From NCBI RefSeq assembly GCF_001666755.1, contig NZ_LZJC01000143.1, positions 1 through 32,478 of the forward strand: DNA of 32,478 nt. The letters are read 5' to 3'. The first letter of the stretch is position 1. Every line of letters starts with the position of its first letter. Below the pieces are notes generated by a model. The model was not told the origin of the DNA and did no database searches. It saw nothing but the letters and a program-made list of their open reading frames with translations. The position numbers and the translations under genes are program-made. Positions 23,234 through 29,646 of the stretch are shown in pieces. Origin of the DNA: Mycobacterium sp. E1214 (GTDB lineage: Bacteria > Actinomycetota > Actinomycetes > Mycobacteriales > Mycobacteriaceae).

Positions 23234-23433
23234 GATTTTGCTTCCTTAAACGGCCATCGACTGCGATGCGTCGAGCTGGTTTAGGTCTCAAACAGGTTAC
23301 GAAACGATATCGGCGTTTGTCCAAAGCGAGCGGTTAAGAAATCGGAAAGATTTCTGTCATTTCTCTGTGAGTGGAATACCGCCTCGCGTCCAGGTTTCCT
23401 TGTGGCACAGGTCTTTTGTGACACACAAGGCGA
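23234..23433 (-). promoter_or_regulatory. ripC upstream region with inverted repeats
   Basis: This 200-bp stretch is clearly richer in A and T than its surroundings, as is usual for a regulated promoter. A TAACCT hexamer at 23294-23299 (minus strand) could be the -10 of ripC, giving a leader of about 50 bases. Two inverted repeats stand close to the Cys4 gene end: TGTG-G-CACA at 23401-23409 and TTGTG-ACA-CACAA at 23416-23428. Read on the minus strand they give GTCACA and GCCACA in direct order, reminiscent of the GTCACA repeats bound by MtrA, but I cannot confirm that. I do not see the c-di-AMP (ydaO) riboswitch core. Confidence 0.45.
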
Positions 23434-23676
23434 CTACGCTACACCGGTGCCGCGCCCCCGATGAATCGGTACTAACCGCAGCCTTGGGGCCAGCCCGACC
23501 TCGGCCAACACCTCCAGCGCGGCGCGCTCGTCCTGCAATAGCGTCTCCGGCACCCCCAGCAAAACGCTGACCACGCAATCGCGGCAGCCGGGCCCGCGCA
23601 CCGCGCAGTCGTCGCAGTCGATCACCACCGGCGTTCCCGCTCCGGGCGGTCCGCCCGTCGACCCGAACTCCGTCAT
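23434..23676 (-). CDS. Small four-cysteine protein, unknown function
   Basis: An 80-residue frame from ATG 23676, with AAGGGGA five bases before the start. The protein contains VVIDCDDCAVRGPGCRDC, a C-x2-C-x6-C-x2-C arrangement able to bind zinc or an iron-sulfur cluster, followed by VVSVLLGVPETLLQDERAAL and a helical region (LEVLAEVGLAPRLRLVPIHR). Codon position and composition look coding, and I believe relatives exist in other mycobacteria, though it is often left out of annotations. It lies between ripC and the exonuclease/GIY-YIG gene, transcribed towards ripC; the frame upstream of the ATG is antisense to the next gene and not used. Function cannot be stated. Confidence 0.72.
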   Translation of the reverse strand: MTEFGSTGGPPGAGTPVVIDCDDCAVRGPGCRDCVVSVLLGVPETLLQDERAALEVLAEVGLAPRLRLVPIHRGRGTGVA

Positions 23677-23841
23677 GCCGTCCCCTTCGCGTCCACTGTT
23701 CGATGCCACGGTCGGTCCTCTCGGTCGGTCTGGTCCGGCGAACATCTCGTCGTTGCGGCGAACGCTAACGGCGGGCACCGACACGTTTCGATCGCGCGGG
23801 CGACGGCGGCGTGGGACGGCCGCGGTGTCGGTGCCCGGGCT

Positions 23842-23847
23842 TAACGT
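23842..23847 (+). promoter_or_regulatory. Candidate -10 element for the exonuclease/GIY-YIG gene
   Basis: TAACGT, seven-base spacer, then GTG 23855. It supports a leaderless start at this GTG rather than at the other in-frame GTG codons (23825, 23831). Confidence 0.5.
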
Positions 23848-23854
23848 CACCGCC

Positions 23855-25756
23855 GTGGGTGCGAGCGAGGCCAGCCAATTGACGTTCGCCGACGTGGGTT
23901 CGCCGTTCACCACCGACGACGTGTCCCTGAGGGAGACGACGTTCGTGGTCGTGGACCTCGAGACCACGGGCGGCCGCACCAAGACCACCGGCGACACGCC
24001 CCCCGACGCCATCACCGAGATCGGCGCGGTCAAGGTGCGCGGCGGGGCGGTGCTCGGCGAGTTCGCCACCCTGGTCGACCCGCAGCGCAGCATCCCGCCG
24101 CAGGTCGTGCAGCTGACCGGCATCACGACCGCCATGGTGCGCGACGCGCCGACCATCGACGCGGTGCTGCCGATGTTCCTGGAGTTCGCCGGCGACGCGG
24201 TGCTGGTCGCCCACAACGCCGGATTCGACGTCGGGTTCCTGCGCGCCGCGGCCCAGCGCTGCGACATCGCCTGGGCCCGGCCGCGGGTGCTGTGCACGGT
24301 CCGGCTGGCCCGCCGCGTGCTCAGCCGCGAGGAGGCGCCCAGCGTGCGCCTGGCCGCCCTGGCCCGCCTGTTCGCCATGACCACCCAGCCCACCCACCGG
24401 GCACTCGACGACGCCCGCGCCACCGTCGACGTGCTGCATGCGCTGATCGAGCGGGTCGGCAACCAGGGCGTGCACACCTACGCCGACCTGCGCTCCTACC
24501 TGCCCGACGTGACCCCGGCGCAGCGCCGCAAACGGGTGTTGGCCGAGGGCCTGCCCCGCCGGCCGGGCGTCTACCTGTTCCGCGGGCCGTCCAACGAGGT
24601 GCTGTACGTGGGCACGGCCACGGACCTGCGGCGCCGCGTGAACCAGTACTTCACCGGCGCCGACCCGCGCCGCCGGATGAAGGAGATGGTGGCGCTGGCC
24701 GAAGCGATCGAGCATGTCGAGTGCGCCCACGCGCTGGAGGCCGGCGTCCGGGAATTGCGGATGCTGGCCGCGCACGCCCCGCCGTACAACCGGCGGTCGA
24801 AGTTCCCGCACCGCTGGTGGTGGGTGGCCCTGAGCGACGAGGCGTTCCCGCGACTGGTGGTGGTGCGGGCGCCCCGCCACGACCGCGCCGTGGGACCGTT
24901 CCGGTCGCGCACCGACGCCGCGGACACGGCCGCGCTGCTGGCCCGGTTCACCGGCGTGCGGACCTGCGCCACCCGGCTGGGGCGCTCGGCGCTGCACGGT
25001 CCGCTCTGCGCGCAGACGGAGGTGTCGCCCTGCCCCGCGGCCCGGGACGTCACGGCCACCCGGTACGCGGCGGCCGTCGCGCGGGCCGCGGCGCTGATCG
25101 ACGGCGCCGACAACGGCGCGCTGACCGCCGCCGTCGATCAGGTCACGGCGCTGGCCGAACGACGGCATTTCGAAAGCGCCGCCCGGCTGCGGGACCGCAC
25201 CGCCGCCGCGGTAGAGATCTTGTGGCGTGGTCAGCGACTGCGTGCGCTGGCGGCGCTGCCCGAATTGATCGCCGCGGCGCCCGACGGTGCCGGCGGCTAC
25301 CAGCTGGCCGTCGTTCGCTACGGCCAGCTCGCCGCGGCCGGTGCGGCCCGCCGCGGGGTGCCGCCCATGCCGGTGGTCGACGCGCTTTCCCTTGGGGCAC
25401 AGGCGATCTTGCCCACGCCCGCGCCGCTCGGTGGCGCGCTGGTCGAGGAGACCGCGCTGCTGGCGCGCTGGCTGACCACCCCGGGTGTGCGCATCGTCCG
25501 GGTCGAGGGCACCCCCGACGCCGGCGGCTGGGCGTCACCGCTACGCGCGGCCGGCACCTGGGCGGCGTGGGCGGCGGCGGCCCGCTCGGCGCGGCTGGCC
25601 GCCGACCAGCTCACCCGTCACGACGCCGACTCAGGGCTGCTGACCCACCCGCACCCATCGCGCGAGCAGCTGTTCGGCCGCCCCGGAATCGATGGCCGCG
25701 CTGGCGCGGCGCAGCCCGTCCTCCCAGGCGGGCAACCATTCAGCGCGGCTGGATAG
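23855..25756 (+). CDS. DEDDh exonuclease fused to UvrC-type GIY-YIG domain (Rv2191-type)
   Basis: A 633-residue fusion protein. The N-terminal part is a DnaQ/epsilon-like 3'-5' exonuclease: FVVVDLETTGG with the first two acidic ligands, VAHNAGFDVGFLRAA, and THRALDDARATVDVL with the last His and Asp. The middle is a GIY-YIG nuclease domain of the UvrC/Cho kind, RRPGVYLFRGPSNEVLYVG then TATDLRRRVNQYF. The C-terminal region resembles the UvrC segment after GIY-YIG, with a UVR-like stretch AERRHFESAARLRDRTAAAV. It lacks the UvrC RNase H-like and helix-hairpin-helix parts. A role in DNA repair, as an auxiliary incision and trimming enzyme, is inferred. The frame is open from 23675; GTG 23855 is preferred. 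Its last 126 bp overlap trpD on the other strand. Confidence 0.88.
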   Translation: MGASEASQLTFADVGSPFTTDDVSLRETTFVVVDLETTGGRTKTTGDTPPDAITEIGAVKVRGGAVLGEFATLVDPQRSIPPQVVQLTGITTAMVRDAPTIDAVLPMFLEFAGDAVLVAHNAGFDVGFLRAAAQRCDIAWARPRVLCTVRLARRVLSREEAPSVRLAALARLFAMTTQPTHRALDDARATVDVLHALIERVGNQGVHTYADLRSYLPDVTPAQRRKRVLAEGLPRRPGVYLFRGPSNEVLYVGTATDLRRRVNQYFTGADPRRRMKEMVALAEAIEHVECAHALEAGVRELRMLAAHAPPYNRRSKFPHRWWWVALSDEAFPRLVVVRAPRHDRAVGPFRSRTDAADTAALLARFTGVRTCATRLGRSALHGPLCAQTEVSPCPAARDVTATRYAAAVARAAALIDGADNGALTAAVDQVTALAERRHFESAARLRDRTAAAVEILWRGQRLRALAALPELIAAAPDGAGGYQLAVVRYGQLAAAGAARRGVPPMPVVDALSLGAQAILPTPAPLGGALVEETALLARWLTTPGVRIVRVEGTPDAGGWASPLRAAGTWAAWAAAARSARLAADQLTRHDADSGLLTHPHPSREQLFGRPGIDGRAGAAQPVLPGGQPFSAAG

Positions 25757-26722
25757 CCCGGCGTGCGCGACGAGGGCGCCGGCGGCGTTGAGGACGACGG
25801 CGTCGCGGACCGGGCCCGTGGCCCCGGCCAGCACCGCCCGGACCTCCGCCGCGTTGAACTGGGCGTCGCCGCCCAGCAGGTCGGCGACGTCGGCGCGGGG
25901 GAACCCGAACCCGGCCGGGTCGAACGTCAGCCGGTCCACGGTGCCGGCCTGCACGCGCCAGATGGTGCTGGTGGTGGTCGTCGTCAGCTCGTCGAGGCCG
26001 TCGTCGCCGTGCACCACCAGGACGCTGGACCGGCGCCCCGCGAAGACGCCCGCCATCACCTCGGCCAGATCGGCGAAGGCGCAGCCGATCAGCCCGGCCC
26101 GCGGCCGCGCCGGATTGGTCAGCGGCCCAAGGAGATTGAAGACCGTCGGCACCCCGATCTCGCGGCGCACCGCCGAGGCGTGCCGGTACGACGGGTGAAA
26201 CAGCGGCGCGAAGCAGAACCCGATGCCCAAGTCGGCGAGGCTGCGGGCCACCTCGTCGGGGCCGGCCTCGATGCGCACGCCGAGGGCCTCGAGCGTGTCG
26301 GCGCCGCCGGACAGCGACGACGCCGCCCGGTTGCCGTGCTTGATCACGGGCACCCCGGCGGCGGCGACCACGATCGATGCCATGGTGGACAGGTTCACGG
26401 TGTTGACGCCGTCACCGCCGGTTCCGACGATGTCGACCGCGTCCTGCCCGGTCACGCCGTCGGGCAGGGGGCGCGCGTGGCGCAGCATGACGTCGGCCAG
26501 CTCGCCGACCTCCCCCGACGTCGGGGCCTTCATCGTCATCGCCACCGCAAAGGCGGCGATCTGGCCCGCGCTGGCCTGCCCCGCCATGACCTGCTCCATG
26601 GCCCAGGCCGCCTGACCCCGCGCCAGTTCGCGCCGGGCGGTCAGCCGGGCCAGGATCTGCGGCCACGACGGCGCCGCCGCGGACCCGGGGATCCCAGGCG
26701 CACCCTCAGATGTCAGAGCCAC
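25631..26722 (-). CDS. trpD: Anthranilate phosphoribosyltransferase
   Basis: TrpD transfers the phosphoribosyl group of PRPP to anthranilate in tryptophan synthesis. The 363 residues show an N-terminal helical domain (PSWPQILARLTARRELARGQ), the PRPP loop VDIVGTGGDGVNTVNLST, KHGNRAASSLSGGADTLEALG, and VFNLLGPLTNPARPRAGLIG, all standard for the family. DGLDELTTTTTSTIWRV follows. Start GTG 26722 (VALTSEG) matches the homologue; GACCAT lies six bases upstream. A longer frame to 26848 is Arg-rich and not conserved. As in M. tuberculosis it stands apart from the other trp genes. Its C-terminal codons lie antisense to those of the exonuclease gene. Confidence 0.95.
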   Translation of the reverse strand: MALTSEGAPGIPGSAAAPSWPQILARLTARRELARGQAAWAMEQVMAGQASAGQIAAFAVAMTMKAPTSGEVGELADVMLRHARPLPDGVTGQDAVDIVGTGGDGVNTVNLSTMASIVVAAAGVPVIKHGNRAASSLSGGADTLEALGVRIEAGPDEVARSLADLGIGFCFAPLFHPSYRHASAVRREIGVPTVFNLLGPLTNPARPRAGLIGCAFADLAEVMAGVFAGRRSSVLVVHGDDGLDELTTTTTSTIWRVQAGTVDRLTFDPAGFGFPRADVADLLGGDAQFNAAEVRAVLAGATGPVRDAVVLNAAGALVAHAGLSSRAEWLPAWEDGLRRASAAIDSGAAEQLLARWVRVGQQP

Positions 26723-26728
26723 GCGCCG

Positions 26729-26734
26729 ATGGTC
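26729..26734 (-). promoter_or_regulatory. Candidate -10 element of trpD
   Basis: GACCAT on the minus strand, six-base spacer, then GTG 26722. It keeps the A and final T of TANNNT only, so it is a weak candidate. Confidence 0.35.
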
Positions 26735-26859
26735 CCACGCGCGGCGAACGCGCCCCAACCGCCGGCGCGCCCGGCCCCCGTCGCCGCGGGCGCCGCCCGG
26801 ATCCGAACACACCCGGCACCAAAAGCCGCCCCGGGTGGAGTTCGTCAACTACAAAGCGT

Positions 26860-26865
26860 CATACT
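26860..26865 (+). promoter_or_regulatory. Candidate -10 element of ctaE-qcrCAB
   Basis: CATACT with a seven-base spacer to GTG 26873, in an A/T-richer stretch than its surroundings. No ribosome-binding site precedes the GTG, so a leaderless operon transcript is likely. Confidence 0.5.
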
Positions 26866-26872
26866 TGCAATT

Positions 26873-27484
26873 GTGACCAGCGCTGTCGGAACTTCAGGCA
26901 CTGCAATTACATCGCGGGTTCATTCACTGAACCGGCCGAACATGGTCAGTGTCGGCACCATCGTCTGGCTGTCCAGCGAGCTGATGTTCTTTGCCGGCCT
27001 GTTCGCGATGTACTTCACCGCGCGCGCCCAATCCGGTGGCAAATGGCCGCCGCCGCCCACCGAACTGAACCTCTACCAAGCGGTTCCGGTGACGTTGGTG
27101 CTGATCGCGTCGTCGTTCACCTGCCAGATGGGGGTGTTCGCGGCCGAGCGCGGCGACGTCTTCGGGCTGCGCCGCTGGTATGTCCTCACGTTCCTGATGG
27201 GCCTGTTCTTCGTTTGCGGGCAGGGCTACGAGTACTACCACCTGGTCAGCCACGGCACCACCATTCCGGGCAGCGCCTACGGCAGTGTGTTCTACCTCGC
27301 CACCGGTTTCCACGGCCTGCACGTGACCGGCGGGCTGATCGCCTTCATCTTCCTGCTGGCCCGCACCGCGATGAGCAAGTTCACCCCCGCGCAGGCCACT
27401 GCCAGCATCGTCGTCTCCTACTACTGGCATTTCGTGGACATCGTGTGGATCGCGCTGTTCACGGTCATCTATTTCATCCGATGA
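26873..27484 (+). CDS. ctaE: Cytochrome aa3 oxidase subunit III CtaE
   Basis: A 203-residue subunit III of the heme-copper oxidase, identical in length to the M. tuberculosis protein. It has five transmembrane helices (the short subunit III form) and family blocks GTIVWLSSELMFFAGLFAMY, GSVFYLATGFHGLHVTGGLI and VSYYWHFVDIVWIALFTVIY, the last holding the conserved YYWHFVDxVW motif. The protein sits in the plasma membrane in the bcc-aa3 supercomplex. GTG 26873 (VTSAVGTSGTAITS) was chosen over upstream frames that are antisense to trpD. It is the first gene of a four-gene operon; qcrC starts 40 bp after its stop. Confidence 0.96.
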   Translation: MTSAVGTSGTAITSRVHSLNRPNMVSVGTIVWLSSELMFFAGLFAMYFTARAQSGGKWPPPPTELNLYQAVPVTLVLIASSFTCQMGVFAAERGDVFGLRRWYVLTFLMGLFFVCGQGYEYYHLVSHGTTIPGSAYGSVFYLATGFHGLHVTGGLIAFIFLLARTAMSKFTPAQATASIVVSYYWHFVDIVWIALFTVIYFIR

Positions 27485-27524
27485 GCCGACGGCTCCGAAT
27501 CACGGAATGAACAGGAGTGCTCGG

Positions 27525-28379
27525 TTGAAGAAGCTGGGGTCCATGCGAAACCGGAAGCCGCGAAACGCCGCGAGCGATCGCTCGCGGCGGCGGCTGCGCC
27601 GCCGGCTGTCCGGCGGCCTGCTGTTGCTGATCGCGCTGACGATCGCCGGCGGGCTGGCCGCCGTCCTGACGCCCCGGCCGCAGGTCGCGGTCGCCGACGA
27701 GTCCAACTCGGCGTTGCTGCGGACCGGCAAGCAGCTGTTCGAGACGTCCTGCGTGTCGTGCCACGGCGCCAACCTGCAGGGCGTGCAGGACCGCGGGCCG
27801 AGCCTGATCGGCGTCGGCGAGGAGGCCGTGTACTTCCAGGTCTCCACCGGCCGGATGCCCGCCATGACCGGCGAGGCGCAGGCGCCCCGCAAGGAGCCGA
27901 TCTTCGACGAGACGCAGGTCGACGCGCTGGGTGCGTACGTGCAGGCCAACGGCGGCGGCCCGACGACGGTGCGCAACCCGGACGGCACGCTGGCGATGCG
28001 CTCGCTGCGCGGCGACGACCTGGGCCGCGGCGGCGACCTGTTCCGCCTGAACTGCTCGTCCTGCCACAACTTCACCGGTCGGGGCGGCGCCCTGTCCTCG
28101 GGCAAGTACGCGCCCCCGCTGGAGGCACCCAACGAGCAGCAGATCCTGGCCGCGATGCGGACGGGCCCGCAGAACATGCCGAAGTTCTCCGACCGCCAGC
28201 TGTCGTTCGAGGCCAAGAAGGACATCATCGGCTACGTCAAGGCGGTCACCGAGGAGACGCAGCCGGGCGGCTACGGCCTCGGCGGCTTCGGTCCCGCGCC
28301 CGAGGGCATGGCGGCGTGGATCATCGGGATGGTTGCCGCCATCGGGCTGGCATTGTGGATTGGGGCACGAGCATCATGA
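27525..28379 (+). CDS. qcrC: Cytochrome bcc complex diheme cytochrome c subunit QcrC
   Basis: A 284-residue membrane-bound diheme cytochrome c that carries electrons from the Rieske protein directly to oxidase subunit II, replacing a soluble cytochrome c. A basic N-terminus (SRRRLRRRLSGG) precedes an uncleaved helix, then two c-type domains with CVSCH (76-80) and CSSCH (177-181), and a C-terminal helix AAWIIGMVAAIGLALWIGA. The axial methionines probably lie in GRMPAMTG and QNMPKFSD. TTG 27525 was chosen because AGGAG lies 7 bases before it; the ATG at 27507 is upstream of that site. The stop overlaps an ATG (28376) in ATGA. Confidence 0.95.
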   Translation: MKKLGSMRNRKPRNAASDRSRRRLRRRLSGGLLLLIALTIAGGLAAVLTPRPQVAVADESNSALLRTGKQLFETSCVSCHGANLQGVQDRGPSLIGVGEEAVYFQVSTGRMPAMTGEAQAPRKEPIFDETQVDALGAYVQANGGGPTTVRNPDGTLAMRSLRGDDLGRGGDLFRLNCSSCHNFTGRGGALSSGKYAPPLEAPNEQQILAAMRTGPQNMPKFSDRQLSFEAKKDIIGYVKAVTEETQPGGYGLGGFGPAPEGMAAWIIGMVAAIGLALWIGARAS

Positions 28380-28441
28380 GCCGCGCCGAGACGACGCAGG
28401 GTGAAGCGATGACAGCGATGTGGAGGGGCGGCGCAAGATGA
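28376..28441 (+). CDS. 21-codon ORF bridging qcrC and qcrA
   Basis: ATG 28376 overlaps the qcrC stop (ATGA), and the stop TGA 28439-28441 overlaps the qcrA ATG (ATGA again). The peptide begins MSRAETTQGEAM, which resembles the N-terminus of QcrA in M. tuberculosis (MSRAD...), but is in a different frame from qcrA here. It could be a true coupling mini-ORF, or the original QcrA N-terminus cut off by a one-base indel in the GGGG run near 28424. Confidence 0.4.
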   Translation: MSRAETTQGEAMTAMWRGGAR

Positions 28442-29646
28442 CGGACGACGTTCGCGGCTCTGACACCGGTGGCAGCACCCAGGGTGTCGGCGAGAAGGAG
28501 CCCGACGACGCGGCGCTGGCCGCGATGTCGCGGGAGGAACTGGTCGCGCTCGGCGGCCGCCTCGATGGCGTCGAGACCATCGTCAAGGAGCCCCGCTGGC
28601 CGGTCGAGGGCACCAAAGCCGAGAAGCGCGCCGAGCGCGGCGTCGCCGTGTGGCTGCTGCCGGGCGGCGGGTTCGGGCTCGCGCTGCTGCTGATCTTCTT
28701 GTTCTGGCCGTGGGAGTACAAGCCGAAGGGCACCGACGGCAGCTTCCTCTACGACCTGACCACGCCGCTGTACGGGCTGACGTTCGGGATGTCGATCCTG
28801 TCGATCGCGATAGGCGTCATCCTCTACCAGAAGCGGTTCATCCCCGAGGAGATCTCGATCCAGGATCGCCACGACGGCGCCTCCCCCGAGATCGACCGCA
28901 AGACCGTCGTCGCCAACCTCGGTGACGCCTTCGAGGGCTCCACCGTGGGCCGCCGCAAGCTGATCGGTTTGTCGCTGGGCGTGGGCCTCGGCGCCTTCGG
29001 CCTGTCGACCCTGGTCGCCTTCGCCGGCGGGCTGATCAAGAACCCGTGGAAGCCGGTGGTGCCCACCGCGAACGGCAAGAAGGCCGTCCTGTGGACCTCC
29101 GGATGGACCCCCCGCTACAAGGGCGAGACGATCTTTCTGGCCCGGGCCACGGGCGACTACACCGGGGCTCCGTTCATCAAGATGCGCCCCGAGGACCTCG
29201 ACGCCGGCGGCATGGAGACCGTGTTCCCGTGGCGCGAATCCGACGGCGACGGCACCACGCCGGAGTCGCAGGAGAAGCTGCGCGCCATCAACCAGGGCGT
29301 CCGTAACCCCGTGATGCTCATCCGCATCCGGCCCGTCGACATGGGCCGCGTGGTCAAGCGTCAGGGTCAGGAAAGCTTCAACTACGGCGAGTTGTTCGCC
29401 TACACGAAGGTGTGCTCGCACCTGGGTTGCCCGGCTTCGCTGTTCGAGGAGCAGACCTACCGGATCCTGTGCCCGTGCCACCAGTCGCAGTTCGACGCGC
29501 TGCACTTCGCCAAGCCGATCTTCGGCCCGGCGGCGCGCGCGTTGGCCCAACTGCCCATCACGATCGACACCAACGGGTATCTGGTTGCCAACGGCGACTT
29601 CATCGAGCCTGTCGGACCGGCATTCTGGGAGAGGACGACAACATGA
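28438..29646 (+). CDS. qcrA: Cytochrome bcc complex Rieske iron-sulfur subunit QcrA
   Basis: A 402-residue actinobacterial Rieske protein with three transmembrane helices (about 71-90, 112-130 and 175-198) rather than the usual one, and a C-terminal cluster domain. The [2Fe-2S] ligands are C326 and H328 in CSHLGC and C345 and H348 in CPCH, with C331 and C347 forming the stabilising disulfide. It takes electrons from quinol at QcrB and hands them to QcrC. ATG 28438 has GGAGGGG nine bases upstream. Compared with M. tuberculosis (429 residues) the N-terminal extension is shorter and out of frame (see the mini-ORF). The stop overlaps the qcrB ATG. Confidence 0.95.
   Translation: MTDDVRGSDTGGSTQGVGEKEPDDAALAAMSREELVALGGRLDGVETIVKEPRWPVEGTKAEKRAERGVAVWLLPGGGFGLALLLIFLFWPWEYKPKGTDGSFLYDLTTPLYGLTFGMSILSIAIGVILYQKRFIPEEISIQDRHDGASPEIDRKTVVANLGDAFEGSTVGRRKLIGLSLGVGLGAFGLSTLVAFAGGLIKNPWKPVVPTANGKKAVLWTSGWTPRYKGETIFLARATGDYTGAPFIKMRPEDLDAGGMETVFPWRESDGDGTTPESQEKLRAINQGVRNPVMLIRIRPVDMGRVVKRQGQESFNYGELFAYTKVCSHLGCPASLFEEQTYRILCPCHQSQFDALHFAKPIFGPAARALAQLPITIDTNGYLVANGDFIEPVGPAFWERTTT

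Noticed and set aside
23234..23433. Possible c-di-AMP (ydaO-type) riboswitch upstream of ripC
   Set aside because: The class is known upstream of wall hydrolase genes in actinobacteria, but I could not find its conserved core on the minus strand here.
23435..23464. TACGCT followed by six bases and GTG 23447, a possible leaderless 5-codon ORF
   Set aside because: The five codons end at once at TGA and the site lies at the 3' end of the Cys4 gene; too little to support a leader peptide.
23434..24477. Minus-strand frame of 347 codons containing the Cys4 protein
   Set aside because: Only the last 80 codons have a ribosome-binding site and a protein-like sequence; the rest is antisense to the exonuclease domain.
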